Positions 25,401 through 34,247 of a stretch of DNA of 63,770 nucleotides are shown here, piece by piece; positions within the stretch are counted from its first letter, which is position 1, and each line of letters starts with the position of its first letter. A program made the translations under genes and the position numbers. The notes under the pieces were generated by a model. It was not told where the DNA came from, ran no database searches, and worked only from the letters and a program-made list of their open reading frames with translations. This DNA comes from Arthrobacter sp. (GTDB taxonomy: Bacteria > Actinomycetota > Actinomycetes > Actinomycetales > Micrococcaceae): the NCBI GenBank assembly GCA_023264815.1, contig JAHFUZ010000023.1, positions 1 through 63,770 on the forward strand, read 5' to 3'.

Positions 25401-27478
25401 CCCCGGACCGCCGCGCACGCGGGCTGGAAGGCGTAGCGGACCTGCTCCGGCTGCTGGGGCCACTGGCACCGGAGGAAGTGGCAGCCCGCCTGGACCCCGT
25501 AGCGGGGGAACCAGTCGAAAAGCCGGCCGCTGAGCCCGTGGATACCCCGGAGACCCCGGAGGTTGAGGCCGTCGAAACCCCGCACGCCGACGCCGCCCTG
25601 GCCACCACCCACCTGACCGCCCTGCAACGGGCCAACCGTGCCATCAAGGTCAACATCGGCGGGACCGAGCGGTTTGCAGCCGTCGAGGACGCGGCCCGCC
25701 TGCGCGACGCCATCGGCGTGCCGCTGCCCATGGGTGTGCCGCTGGCCTTCATCGAGCCGGTGGCGGACCCGCTCGGCGACCTTGTTTCGCGCTATGCCAG
25801 GACACACGGTCCGTTCACAGCCAGGGAGGCGGCCGCCCGGCTGGGCCTCGGCGTCGCCGTCGTCGGAACAGCGCTGAAGCGGCTCGCGGACGACGGCCGC
25901 GTGGTGGAAGGCGAGTTCCGTCCGCACGCCGCGCCGCCGGAAAGCCCTGCCGCCGACGCGGATGGTGCGCCCCAGCCGGTCCATGACCAACCCGGACAAC
26001 GGCCCCACCAAACCATCACCAGCGAATGGTGCGACGCCGAAGTCCTCCGCAAGCTCCGGCGTCGTTCGCTGGCAGCCCTGCGCGCCGAAGTGGAACCCGT
26101 GGACACCGCCGCCTATGGGCGTTTCCTGCCCGCCTGGCAGCATGTCCGCACCCCCGGTTCAGGCCGCGGCCAGCCGTCGCTGCGCGGGCTGGACGGCATC
26201 GTCACCGCCATCGACCAGCTGTCCGGGGTACCCGTTCCCGCCTCCGCGTGGGAGCCGCTGGTGCTGGCCAGCCGGGTTTCCAATTACCAGCCCGCCATGC
26301 TGGACGAACTCATGGCCACCGGCGAAGTCCTCTGGTCCGGGGCCGGCGCACTGCCCGGCAACGACGGCTGGGTCAGCATGCACCTGGCCGATTCGGCTGA
26401 TCTGACGCTGAATCCCGCCGTCGAGTATGAACCGGGTGACGCCCAGCAGCGGCTGCTGGACCACCTCCGGAACAACGGCGGCGGCTATTTCTTCCGTCAA
26501 CTGACGGACGTCGCAGGCGGGATGGACGCGGTGCTGGGCGACCAGGACGTGGTGTCGGCGCTGTGGGACCTGGCCTGGGCTGGACGGATCACCGGGGATA
26601 CATTCGCGCCTGTCCGTGCCCTCATCGCCGGTGGCCACACGGCCCACCGCCAGGTGGCCCGCGCGCCCCGGGCCCGGGCGCCCCGGCTAAGCAGGCTGGG
26701 CCGTTCCCACGGCACGGGTCTGTTGGGTTCCGCGGGGCTGGGGTCGCCGGGACTCAGTGGCGGACGGTACGGGTCCCCGGCAGGGGGGCCGGGGACCCCG
26801 CCAACGGCGGCCGGACGGTGGTCGGCGCTTCCTTCGCCCGAGCTTGACCCCACCCTCCATGCCCGCGCCACCGCAGAACTGCTGCTGGACCGCTACGGCG
26901 TGGTGACCCGTGGATCGGTGATGGCGGAGCAGATCCTGGGCGGCTTCGGGCTGATGTATAAAGTGCTGGCACGCCTGGAGGAAGCCGGCCGCTGCCGCCG
27001 AGGGTACTTCATCGAACACCTCGGAGCAGCCCAGTTCGCGGTGCCGGCAACCGTGGACAGGCTGCGCTCCTACAGCGAGGACAGCCAGTTGGCGAAGGCC
27101 GAACCCGTTGCCCTGGCACTGGCAGCCACCGATCCGGCGAACCCCTACGGCGCGGCCCTCCCCTGGCCGGCCCTGAGCGAGGAAGCCGGAACCGGTCACC
27201 GGCCCGGACGCAAGGCAGGTGCACTGGTGGTGCTCGTGGACGGCGCCCTGGTCCTGTACGTGGAACGCGGCGGCAAGACCCTGCTGGCCTTCAGCGGCGA
27301 CGACGTCATCCTGTCCGCAGCGGCCGCCGCCCTGGTGGGGGTGGTCACCCGCGGCGCCGTGGACAAGCTGATCATGGAGAAAGTCAACGGCCACGACATC
27401 CTGGACACCGCCGTCGCCCAGGCACTGGCTGCTGCCGGCGCCTACTCCACCCCCAAGGGTTTGAGGATACGTGCCTGA
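22442..27478 (+). CDS. lhr: Lhr-type superfamily 2 DNA helicase
   Basis: A 1678-aa long-form Lhr helicase. The helicase core holds Walker A APTGSGKTLAAFLWALDR, the DEVH box VDEVHAV, LSATVEP (motif III) and QRVGRAGHQ (motif VI). A winged helix and the Lhr core domain follow, and the last ~800 residues are the Lhr-C extension, which in mycobacterial Lhr relatives is needed for full activity. It translocates 3'-5' on DNA and unwinds RNA:DNA duplexes in repair. Start ATG 22442 or 22496. It overlaps the Nei gene by 8 bp, a conserved actinobacterial pair. Confidence 0.92.
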   Translation: MQEQQPPGAGPETSPGTPMERFSRPTRNWFLGAFSGPTPAQDGAWNAISSGSHALVVAPTGSGKTLAAFLWALDRLLVSAPAPAPELPGLDAAPAKGQRPRAPKRKTKVLYISPLKALGVDVERNLRAPLIGITQTAKRLDLPAPSITVGVRSGDTTAADRRSLLSNPPDILITTPESLFLMLTSRARETLTEVDTIIVDEVHAVAGTKRGAHLAVSLERLDALLPKPAQRIGLSATVEPRELVAQFLAGSAPVEIVAPPSRKSWDLTVSVPVEDMSDLQGAAGAFDSGPASGLQPQASIWPHVEEKIVDLVLANQSTIVFANSRRLAERLTARLNEIYAERQLVAVGGGWDSPAADAAEPGPSGLPTSTATPAHMMAQAGSTSGADPLLARAHHGSVSKDQRAMIEDDLKSGRLRCVVATSSLELGIDMGAVDLVVQVESPPSVASGLQRVGRAGHQVGEVSQGVLFPKHRADLVHTAITVERMLEGKIERLFVPANPLDILAQQTVAATALGSIDVEEWFATVRRSAPFASLPRSAFEATLDLLAGRYPSDEFAELRPRIIWDRNAGTIEGRPGAQRLAVTSGGTIPDRGLFGVYIIGIEVEGSASPSSDGKPAASPAKGGRRVGELDEEMVYESRVGDVFALGATSWKIEDITHDRVLVSPAFGQPGKLPFWKGDSLGRPVDLGRALGAFVRELAASDVGPATERCTASGLDAFAANNLIQYLGEQKLATDVVPSDTTLVVERFHDELGDWRVILHSPFGMPVHAPWALAVGQRLHQRYGLDGSAMAADDGIVLRVPMMEDEPPGAELFLFDPEELEQIVTAEVGGSALFASRFRECAARALLLPRQTPGKRQPLWQQRQRSAQLLDVARKYPTFPIVLETVRECLQDVYDLPALKDIAASVERRELRIVETTTQQPSPFAKSLLFGYVAQFLYEGDSPLAERRAAALALDSTLLNELLGRVELRELLDAKVIDATELELQRLAPDRRARGLEGVADLLRLLGPLAPEEVAARLDPVAGEPVEKPAAEPVDTPETPEVEAVETPHADAALATTHLTALQRANRAIKVNIGGTERFAAVEDAARLRDAIGVPLPMGVPLAFIEPVADPLGDLVSRYARTHGPFTAREAAARLGLGVAVVGTALKRLADDGRVVEGEFRPHAAPPESPAADADGAPQPVHDQPGQRPHQTITSEWCDAEVLRKLRRRSLAALRAEVEPVDTAAYGRFLPAWQHVRTPGSGRGQPSLRGLDGIVTAIDQLSGVPVPASAWEPLVLASRVSNYQPAMLDELMATGEVLWSGAGALPGNDGWVSMHLADSADLTLNPAVEYEPGDAQQRLLDHLRNNGGGYFFRQLTDVAGGMDAVLGDQDVVSALWDLAWAGRITGDTFAPVRALIAGGHTAHRQVARAPRARAPRLSRLGRSHGTGLLGSAGLGSPGLSGGRYGSPAGGPGTPPTAAGRWSALPSPELDPTLHARATAELLLDRYGVVTRGSVMAEQILGGFGLMYKVLARLEEAGRCRRGYFIEHLGAAQFAVPATVDRLRSYSEDSQLAKAEPVALALAATDPANPYGAALPWPALSEEAGTGHRPGRKAGALVVLVDGALVLYVERGGKTLLAFSGDDVILSAAAAALVGVVTRGAVDKLIMEKVNGHDILDTAVAQALAAAGAYSTPKGLRIRA

Positions 27479-28331
27479 GGGAGATTCCGTGTGGCGGGCA
27501 GCCGCACAGCTGCACCAGGCGTTGGCCGGACAGATACTCACCGCCTCTGATTTCAGGGTTCCCCGGTTTGCCACGCTCAACCTGGCTGGCTGGACCGTCA
27601 CCGAAGTGGTGCCGCGCGGCAAACATCTCCTGATGCGTGTGGCGGGACCGGCCGGGCAGGGCCCAGGCCAGCAGGGTCCCGAACAGCGGAGGCTCACCAT
27701 CCATTCGCACCTGAAAATGGAAGGCAACTGGCAGGTCTACCCGCCCGGCGGGCGCTGGCGAAAACCGGGCTTTACCGCACGGTGCGTGCTCCGCACGGCC
27801 ACCGCGGACGCCGTCGGCTTCTCCCTGGGAATAGTGGAAGTGGTCCGCACTGCCGACGAAGACAAAATCGTGGGACACCTGGGGCCTGACCTGCTGGGCC
27901 CGGACTGGGACCCGTCCGAAGCCGAACTGCGGATCCGCGCTGCCCCTGAGGTTCCCATCGGCGTGGCGCTCCTTGACCAGCGCAACCTCGCAGGCATCGG
28001 CAACATCTACCGCTGCGAGACGTGTTTCCTGTCCGGCGTGCACCCTGCGTCGCCTGTCTCCGCCGTCGAAGACCTTCCCGCCATGATGGCCGACGCGAAG
28101 CAACTGCTGGAGGCGAACCTCGGCCCGGGACGCCGCGTCACCATCCTGAATCCGCGCGGGATGCCGGTGGGCAGGATGGCCGGGCGGCCGGGCTACTGGG
28201 TGTACGGGCGCGAGCACCGGCCATGCCTGAAATGCGGCACCCCCATCCGCCGAAGTGTGCTGGGCAAACCCAACGGCGAGGAGGAGCGGGACATCTATTT
28301 CTGCCCGCAGTGCCAGCCCCTGCCGGGCTAG
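27471..28331 (+). CDS. nei: Fpg/Nei-family DNA glycosylase (endonuclease VIII-like)
   Basis: A 286-aa base-excision glycosylase. The N-terminus PEGDSVWR has the catalytic Pro after Met removal and the Glu typical of Nei (PEGD). The H2TH region (about 125-200) includes LLDQRNLAGIGNIYRCE. The C-terminal zinc finger is CLKCGTPIRRS ... CPQCQ. It removes oxidised bases and cuts the strand by beta/delta elimination. Translational coupling to lhr suggests joint work in repair. Confidence 0.92.
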   Translation: MPEGDSVWRAAAQLHQALAGQILTASDFRVPRFATLNLAGWTVTEVVPRGKHLLMRVAGPAGQGPGQQGPEQRRLTIHSHLKMEGNWQVYPPGGRWRKPGFTARCVLRTATADAVGFSLGIVEVVRTADEDKIVGHLGPDLLGPDWDPSEAELRIRAAPEVPIGVALLDQRNLAGIGNIYRCETCFLSGVHPASPVSAVEDLPAMMADAKQLLEANLGPGRRVTILNPRGMPVGRMAGRPGYWVYGREHRPCLKCGTPIRRSVLGKPNGEEERDIYFCPQCQPLPG

Positions 28332-28396
28332 GTGCCTCAGAAGCCAGGACCGGAGGGCGTCAGGCTCCAGGACAGATGCCTTTGCGGCGGCGTCTT

Positions 28397-28517
28397 TCAC
28401 CGCCGCCGGAACCATGGCAGCAGCAGCTGGACCAGCGGCCCGATGGCCAGGGCATAGACCCACAGTGCCTACGCCCACCGAGGCTATCTCCAGAGTCGCA
28501 TTTATTTTTGTCCGCAT
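28397..28517 (-). pseudogene. Frameshifted 3' end of a membrane protein gene
   Basis: On the minus strand one frame reads TKINATLEIASVGVG and, after a shift of two missing (or one extra) bases, the next frame reads LWVYALAIGPLVQLLLPWFR and a stop. Together they make a plausible last membrane segment and basic tail. Upstream the frame is closed by TAG and TGA at the edge of the AT-rich island. It appears to be the stump of a gene cut by arrival of the island. Confidence 0.5.
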
Positions 28518-28818
28518 AGGCGATCAAACCTAGGTTTCCCCTCGCGGCCTGTTAGGCCATTGATGGTGGGTGGCTTACTTTTGGCGAACGCAGAAAGGGC
28601 GGCCGAAGGCCCGAAAAAGACAGCGATCCGATCAGGTGCATTGCTATCGGACTACGAGCACTTCAGCTTTCAAGACCCGGAGTCTGATTCACTGCCTGCC
28701 GCAGAACTGCGGAGATGCATAAATGCATTGACTTTTGGCAGCACCTGTTCTACATTCACAAATGCACAATGCATGCCACGAATTTCGTAAAATTCAGAAT
28801 CCTCAATGGGCTGGAACT
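28518..28818. other. AT-rich gene-free leader of the island
   Basis: About 300 bases with clearly lower GC than the surroundings and no convincing gene. A 76-codon frame at 28560-28790 has no ribosome binding site and no high-GC third position. The stretch probably holds the promoter of the SQD1-like gene; no exact element is assigned. Confidence 0.5.
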
Positions 28819-30027
28819 ATGAATGAGCTGAGCGACAATACCGTCATGATTCTCGGCGGCGACGGATATTTGGGCTGGACGCTGGGGCTGGCAATGGCCA
28901 ACCGAACCAGCCGGCACGTCGTCTTAGTGGATAACCTTGTCAAGCGCCGCTGGGAAAAGGAGGCAGGAGCAAAGGTCCTTGTGCCCCTAAAGAGACCCAA
29001 GCGCCGCGTCGCCGAATACGAGAAGAGGTTCGGTAAGTACAACCTGGCGTTTGAAAAAATCGAACTGCTGGATTCCAAAGCGGTTGAGGAGGTCGTTGCA
29101 AAATATCGCCCGGACGTGGTGATTAACGCGGCTCAGCAGCCCTCGGCCCCGTTCTCTATGAGCAGCGCCCAGAACGCCGCGGCGACATTCTCGAACAATG
29201 TTGCGGGCCACCTCAACGTGCTGTGGGCCATCGCCCACCTCAGCAAAGCCACGAAATACATCAAGGTTGGCTCCGGCGGCTGCTACATGGCTACCGACAC
29301 TGACTACATCCCGTACGGTAAGAGCGACTTTACCTTTGAGCATCGAGGCAAGCAGCACAAGGTACTGCAGAGCTTCCTTCCCATGCAGGCCACCGACTTT
29401 TACCATCAGTCGAAGATTACCGACTTTCTCATCGATGACCTTTGCGCCAAGATGTGGGGACTGAAGGTCATTACTGTTCAGCAAGCCACCATCTTTGGCG
29501 CCACGATTCCGGAAAACCACCCGGAGGAGTGCGGCGCCCTTGCGGCACGGTTTAATTACGACGCTGTCTTCGGTACGGTCTTCAACCGTTTCATCTGCCA
29601 GATGGTCATAGGCCACCCGCTCACGGTCTACGGTGATGGCACACAGAAGACCGGCTTGATCAGTCTGGCTGATACGGCCGCAAACTTCCTCAAGTTTGCA
29701 GACCTCGACGTCGAACCGGGAGAGCATGTGGTTGTGCATAACTACGTTCACCGGTTGAGCATTAGTGAAATTGCCCAAAGGCTCGCAGATATCAATCCCT
29801 CGACCAAGATCAATTACCTCACGAACCCCCGCCAGGAACCAGCAGGCGGATTGGACCCGGAGGTGGAGGTACATGAGGCAGTCAAGGCCACCCATTCCGA
29901 CATGGAAGCCCGGCTACAGGCAGAAATGGCCAACATGCTGGAGTTTACTAGCCGATACAAGGACGATATCGATCCATCCATCATTATGCCCGAGGTTAAA
30001 TGGACGGTAGGGGAGCAGAAATCCTAA
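28819..30027 (+). CDS. SQD1-like NAD-dependent epimerase/dehydratase (UDP-sulfoquinovose synthase family)
   Basis: A 402-aa extended short-chain dehydrogenase. The Rossmann motif is GGDGYLGW, the catalytic YxxxK is FYHQSK, and long SQD1-like blocks are present: NYDAVFGTVFNRF, GHPLTVYGDGTQKTG and a C-terminal IMPEVKW. SQD1 joins sulfite to UDP-glucose to make UDP-sulfoquinovose. The active-site Thr of the SQD1 LGTMGEYG block is replaced in VGSGGCYM, so a related but different sugar-nucleotide reaction is possible. Base composition is AT-richer than neighbours. It converges with and overlaps the aminotransferase by 32 bp. Confidence 0.75.
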   Translation: MNELSDNTVMILGGDGYLGWTLGLAMANRTSRHVVLVDNLVKRRWEKEAGAKVLVPLKRPKRRVAEYEKRFGKYNLAFEKIELLDSKAVEEVVAKYRPDVVINAAQQPSAPFSMSSAQNAAATFSNNVAGHLNVLWAIAHLSKATKYIKVGSGGCYMATDTDYIPYGKSDFTFEHRGKQHKVLQSFLPMQATDFYHQSKITDFLIDDLCAKMWGLKVITVQQATIFGATIPENHPEECGALAARFNYDAVFGTVFNRFICQMVIGHPLTVYGDGTQKTGLISLADTAANFLKFADLDVEPGEHVVVHNYVHRLSISEIAQRLADINPSTKINYLTNPRQEPAGGLDPEVEVHEAVKATHSDMEARLQAEMANMLEFTSRYKDDIDPSIIMPEVKWTVGEQKS

Positions 30028-31267
30028 GCGAGTTCGGCCCAGTCGGACTTTCTGCCGGCGCCGCTTTTCGCCGAACGGCTCCACGCACAGCGATTCTGCC
30101 GCCGTTTAGAAATTCACGCATATAGCAGGCCATGACCTCGATATCCTCGAGCTTTGATTCATGGATGAAAGAAACGCGGGTTACGTCCTGGATGGCCTTG
30201 GTATAGACGCCCCGTTCCATTAGGAAGTTGACCAAGGCGGACGGATCAGGGGTGCGTATGGCGACGATGTTGCTTTGAAGGACGCCGAAATCGATAAAAT
30301 CGATCTTGTTTTCCCGCAGAATAGCCTTGAGCCCCTCCAGAATCGCAAGGTTTTTCTGTTCGATGGCGTCCATGCCGATGTTATTGATCTCCCGGAGCGC
30401 CGAGTGTAACGCTGCCAGACCCGGCATGTTCTGGGTACCATCCTGGAAGCGGGCGGCCGTACCCTTAAGGATGTAGGAGTCCTCGTCAAAATGCTCCACG
30501 CTGCGGATGCCAACCCTGCTGTCACGCAGGGCGGGCATGACGCTCCGGCTGACGTACATGAAGCCAATTCCCAAGCCTGCACGTAGATACTTCTGGCCAC
30601 CGCACACCAGTATGTCTACCGGTGTCTTGCTCACATCGACAGTACGTGCCCCTATGTGCTGAACAGCGTCGACGACCAGGAAGATGCCCAGGTCACGGCA
30701 CTTTCCCGAGAGCAGCGCCAGATTCGGCATGAATCCGTCGTAACGTTGGGCTGACGACATACTGATGGCTTTGGTCCGGGGACCGATGGTCTCGATCAAT
30801 CGCCGGAACGCGCCCTCACTGTCACTTCCGGTTATTACCTTGACTTTCACCCCCTCCTGGCGCTTGCGCAACCAGGGCAGCAGGTTGGCCGGATATTCGT
30901 TGCCCAGTACCAGCACCTCGTCACCGCATCTCAGGGGCAGCGCTTCGCTAGCTATGATGATGCCCTCGGTCGTATTTTTCAGATAAGTGATTTCGTCGGA
31001 TGAACAATTGATAAGCCGGGCAGCTTCGGTGGCCATATTGTCTGCAAGCAGGTCGTAACGATGAAGTACTTCCGGCGGTCCGTACTGGTAAAAATCATCC
31101 ATGAAGGTGCGGGCGGCTTCATAAGCGGTCCGGCTCATGGGCGCGACAGTGGCGTAATTAAAGAAACTCTTTTCTGACAAGGGCTTCATGCCGGTGCGGG
31201 TCCCGACGCGGAACACGTCCACCTTAAGGTCCGGCGACGTGGCAGCGCGGGCTGTACTACGCGGCAT
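29996..31267 (-). CDS. Class V aminotransferase-fold PLP enzyme
   Basis: A 423-aa PLP enzyme of the class V (cysteine desulfurase/isopenicillin N epimerase) fold. The core shows KNTTEGI, VVDAVQHIGA (PLP-binding Asp, His) and CGGQKYL with the Schiff-base Lys. The catalytic Cys loop of true cysteine desulfurases is absent; the corresponding part reads GVYTKAIQDVTRVSF, as in epimerase/lyase-like members. ATG 31267 has GGGGGCAG upstream; 31189 (MKPLSEKSF) is possible. With the SQD1-like gene it forms an island of transferred look; a shared pathway to a modified sugar is inference. Confidence 0.75.
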   Translation of the reverse strand: MPRSTARAATSPDLKVDVFRVGTRTGMKPLSEKSFFNYATVAPMSRTAYEAARTFMDDFYQYGPPEVLHRYDLLADNMATEAARLINCSSDEITYLKNTTEGIIIASEALPLRCGDEVLVLGNEYPANLLPWLRKRQEGVKVKVITGSDSEGAFRRLIETIGPRTKAISMSSAQRYDGFMPNLALLSGKCRDLGIFLVVDAVQHIGARTVDVSKTPVDILVCGGQKYLRAGLGIGFMYVSRSVMPALRDSRVGIRSVEHFDEDSYILKGTAARFQDGTQNMPGLAALHSALREINNIGMDAIEQKNLAILEGLKAILRENKIDFIDFGVLQSNIVAIRTPDPSALVNFLMERGVYTKAIQDVTRVSFIHESKLEDIEVMACYMREFLNGGRIAVRGAVRRKAAPAESPTGPNSLRISAPLPSI

Positions 31268-31815
31268 ATCTGCCCCCAAGGGGTAACGTCAGCACCGCGA
31301 CAGGCCTGGGGGTCAGGATTCTCCGCCAGCCCTTTGCGGGGGCGCCCAAGATGGCCCGTCCTGCGAGCGTCTGGGGTGGGGCTGGGTTCGACATTTTTCC
31401 TCGCGACAGGTCAGCACCGGCGGGTGTCCTTACCGGTCAGCGAAGGTGACCGCCGTCCGGAGGGCAATCCAAGGTCCGTACTGCTCCCACCCTGTGGATT
31501 GGGTCCGTCCAATCTCCCAGCGTGTCACCTTGTACAACGACCATAGGAGCAGAGCCGGGGATCTGCATGCGTAGGAAGTACTCTAGATTTCGGCACTGCC
31601 ATACCTGTCTGGAGCGGAGCCTGCACTCCGGGCCGCGGGGACGCTGCCCTCAGCGACCACTACAGCTTGGCCGAAGGGACCCCGCCCGGGCCTGACGTGC
31701 ACTACCGTCGGGCAGAGCAATGGGCATCCGAGAGCCCGGGCAGCCGGTTCCATGACACGCCCGGCTCAGGGTCCCACGCCGTCCGAAGCAGCAGGACGAC
31801 GACATACTCGTCCAG
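31268..31815. other. Gene-free stretch at the right edge of the island
   Basis: About 550 bases without a supportable gene, RNA or repeat. Short open frames exist on both strands (for example 31334-31546) but lack a ribosome binding site and a coding-like third-position pattern. It may contain the aminotransferase promoter and decayed sequence. Confidence 0.5.
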
Positions 31816-32508
31816 CTACGCGTAGACCTTCGCCAGGAACCCGCTCCAGGCCTTGGCCGTTGCGCCCGGGTCGCCGCTGCCGCTGAAGTCGTGAACGGTC
31901 ATGCCCACCACTGCGCCGAAGGCGTTGCGGCCGAAGAACCTGTACATCGCGTCCGCGGTCCGCAGGCCCAGGAAGTTCTGGTTGGCGAAGTCCACTTCCC
32001 CGGCAAGCCTCCCAACGCCGTCGACCGTTACGTCCAGGGCACCGCCCTGCGCCGCCGTGTCCACACCGAGCGCCTTCTTCAGCCGCTCGACCGCGTCGGG
32101 TGCCTGCGACGCCTCGGGACCCTGGATGTCGGTGAAGACCACGGGCTTGCCGTCGAAGTGCGCCAGGTACTGGCCCAGGGTGTGGAGGTAGAACTCGGTG
32201 TGCTTGCTGGCGCCGTCGTACTGTTCGTCCCAGTTGTCCGCAAAGATGCCGCTGTGCACGTAGTGGAGTTTGGCCCGGCCGCCGTTCAGCGGTTCCAGGA
32301 CATGCTCCAGCTGGTTGAACCAGCCGTCCGGGCCATCCATTCGGGAGACGAGGTGGCTGGGGAATTCCTCGGCGGTGCGGACCGCTGGCCACTGGTCGGT
32401 GGGGAACATCCACGCCGGAGCGCCGCTGGTCACGGCTTCCCATACGCGTTCCGGGGTGCCCGGCAGCTCGATGTCGTAGACGATCTCAAATTCGCGCTTG
32501 TCAGTCAT
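31816..32508 (-). CDS. SRPBCC/AHSA1-domain protein
   Basis: A 230-aa protein with an N-terminal START-like fold (EFEIVYDIELPGTPERVWEA...). It lies behind an ArsR-type regulator and overlaps it by 8 bp, a very common actinobacterial pair. Such proteins bind hydrophobic ligands, but the ligand is not known. The second half (about 140-230) repeats an SRPBCC-like pattern (GEVDFANQNFLGLRTADAMYRFFGR in outline). Confidence 0.8.
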   Translation of the reverse strand: MTDKREFEIVYDIELPGTPERVWEAVTSGAPAWMFPTDQWPAVRTAEEFPSHLVSRMDGPDGWFNQLEHVLEPLNGGRAKLHYVHSGIFADNWDEQYDGASKHTEFYLHTLGQYLAHFDGKPVVFTDIQGPEASQAPDAVERLKKALGVDTAAQGGALDVTVDGVGRLAGEVDFANQNFLGLRTADAMYRFFGRNAFGAVVGMTVHDFSGSGDPGATAKAWSGFLAKVYA

Positions 32509-33127
32509 TGTCCTGCTCCTTCGCTGAGGGGGTGGTAATGGGGGTCTTGAGTGCGGGGTGAAGTGCGACGACGAGCCGGTGCTTCCGCCCGCCGCCCGCC
32601 GGGGCGCCGGCGTGGTGGTACTTGTCCACCAGCAGGGTCACGGCCACGCCGAGTTCTTCGGCAAAGGCGGCCCGGTCGGCTGCGCTGCGGAAGGTAATTT
32701 CGCCGTCGATCGCAAACGTGGCCAGCTTCTGCCTGGCCGCCGCGGCACCGGCGATCAGCTTCCCCACCTCCTGGACCATTCGGCCCGCGAGCGCCAGCAG
32801 CCAGAAGGCGGAAAAGCGGTCCGAGAACCGGTGCGGGTCCGGCGCCACGGACGCAAGTGCCGCCGGTGAAATCAGGTAGGAGGCCGCCGTCGCCCGGAGG
32901 ACGCGCTCGGTGACGTTGCCCTTGCGCCGCTCTTCCACCAGCTCCACCAGCCCGTGCCGTTCGAGTGCTTTGAGGTGGTAATTGACCTTCTGCCGCGGCA
33001 GGCCCACCTTGGCGGCAAGCTGCGTGGCAGACCCCGGCTCCACCAACTCCTGGAGGATGCGCGTGCGGATCGGGTCCAGCGACGCTTCGGCCGCGGCCGG
33101 GTCCTCGATCACTTCGATGTCCAACAT
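32501..33127 (-). CDS. ArsR-family winged-helix regulator
   Basis: A 208-aa regulator. The HTH is LDPIRTRILQELVEPGSATQ...GLPRQKVNYHLKALERHGLV, with the wing LVEERRKGNVTERVLRATA. The C-terminal half is longer than in small ArsR metal sensors and has no CxC metal site. It should repress its own operon with the SRPBCC gene; palindromes at 33146-33179 are likely sites. Confidence 0.85.
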   Translation of the reverse strand: MLDIEVIEDPAAAEASLDPIRTRILQELVEPGSATQLAAKVGLPRQKVNYHLKALERHGLVELVEERRKGNVTERVLRATAASYLISPAALASVAPDPHRFSDRFSAFWLLALAGRMVQEVGKLIAGAAAARQKLATFAIDGEITFRSAADRAAFAEELGVAVTLLVDKYHHAGAPAGGGRKHRLVVALHPALKTPITTPSAKEQDND

Positions 33128-33145
33128 GGTTCAAGTATGACTACC

Positions 33146-33179
33146 GACAACTTTTATTGTCAAGAACTTTTTTATGTTC
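33146..33179. promoter_or_regulatory. Palindromes upstream of the ArsR gene
   Basis: GACAA-CTTTTA-TTGTC (33146-33161) is a perfect inverted repeat and is followed by GAAC-N8-GTTC (33164-33179). The AT-rich stretch lies just upstream of the arsR-type start codon (33127), the place of its promoter and operator. Confidence 0.5.
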
Positions 33180-33275
33180 GGGGAGACCTCCCGTTGCGTG
33201 GCCCGCTTTACGTTCCAAACCGGAGCCAAAGAGCGCAAAGCGGGCCCCACAACGCAAGCAAAGTAGAATGGACCG

Positions 33276-34247
33276 GTGATGCAATCCCCCCTCCCCGTGC
33301 GCGACGGCGTCAACGCCACCCGCCTGCGCCTTCCGGACGAGGGGCCGTGGACCACTGCGATGGACTACATGATGCACCGCTGGGGCCACATCGATCCGCA
33401 GGGCATCGAGGACAGGTTCGACGCCGGCGAGATCGTGGGCGAGGGCGGCATCCCCTTGGACCGGGCCACCAGGCTCGAGGACCACACGTTCATCTGGTAC
33501 TACCGCACGCTGCCACCGGAGACCCGCATCCCTGTGGACATCAGCATCCTGCACCAGGACGAGCACCTGCTGGTGGTGGACAAACCGCACTTCCTGCCCA
33601 CTACCCCCGGCGGAACCTACATCCAGGAGTCCGCCCTGGTCAGGCTGCGGAACCAGCTGGACCTGCCGGACCTGATCCCCATGCACCGCCTGGACCGGAT
33701 GACCGCCGGGGTGCTCCTGCTGTCCACGAACCCGGACACCCGCGGGAAGTACCAGGTCCTCTTCGAGAAGCGCCAGGTGCAGAAGGAATACGAGTGTGTC
33801 TCCGCCGCGGAGCCCGCTGCGGGGTACGCCGCCGTCGATTTCCCCGTGGTGGTGCGCAACCGCATGACCAAGTCCCGCAGCTATCTCCTGGCCGAGGTCA
33901 TTGACGGCGAGCCCAACGCGGAGACCCGGATTGAACGGCTGGAAACGTTCGACGGCGGCGCCTCCTCACGCGCGGGCCTCACCAATGCCGCATCCCGCCT
34001 CGCCCGGTACCGGCTGGAGCCGCATTCCGGAAAGACACACCAGCTGCGGGTGCACATGGCGTCCCTGGGCCTGGGCATCGTGAACGACGCGTTCTACCCC
34101 GATCTGCTGGACAAGGCCCCGGACGACTACACCAAACCCCTGCAGCTCCTGGCCCGCGGCATCCGGTTCGTGGACCCCATCAGCAAACATCCCGTGGAAT
34201 ACCGCAGCCGGCTTGAACTCAGCGAGGCAGCTCAAACACCGCACTGA
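33276..34247 (+). CDS. RluA-family rRNA/tRNA pseudouridine synthase
   Basis: A 323-aa enzyme that turns uridine into pseudouridine. The catalytic motif MHRLDRMTAGVLLLS carries the active-site Asp, preceded by LVVDKPHFLPTTPGG and followed by RTGKTHQLRVHM-like EPHSGKTHQLRVHMASLG. No N-terminal S4 domain is evident. It begins GTG-ATG; either codon may start. An inverted repeat (33201-33209 with 33238-33246) lies in front. Confidence 0.88.
   Translation: MMQSPLPVRDGVNATRLRLPDEGPWTTAMDYMMHRWGHIDPQGIEDRFDAGEIVGEGGIPLDRATRLEDHTFIWYYRTLPPETRIPVDISILHQDEHLLVVDKPHFLPTTPGGTYIQESALVRLRNQLDLPDLIPMHRLDRMTAGVLLLSTNPDTRGKYQVLFEKRQVQKEYECVSAAEPAAGYAAVDFPVVVRNRMTKSRSYLLAEVIDGEPNAETRIERLETFDGGASSRAGLTNAASRLARYRLEPHSGKTHQLRVHMASLGLGIVNDAFYPDLLDKAPDDYTKPLQLLARGIRFVDPISKHPVEYRSRLELSEAAQTPH

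Noticed and set aside
28560..28790. 76-codon frame in the AT-rich leader
   Set aside because: No ribosome binding site, no coding-type third positions and no recognisable family.
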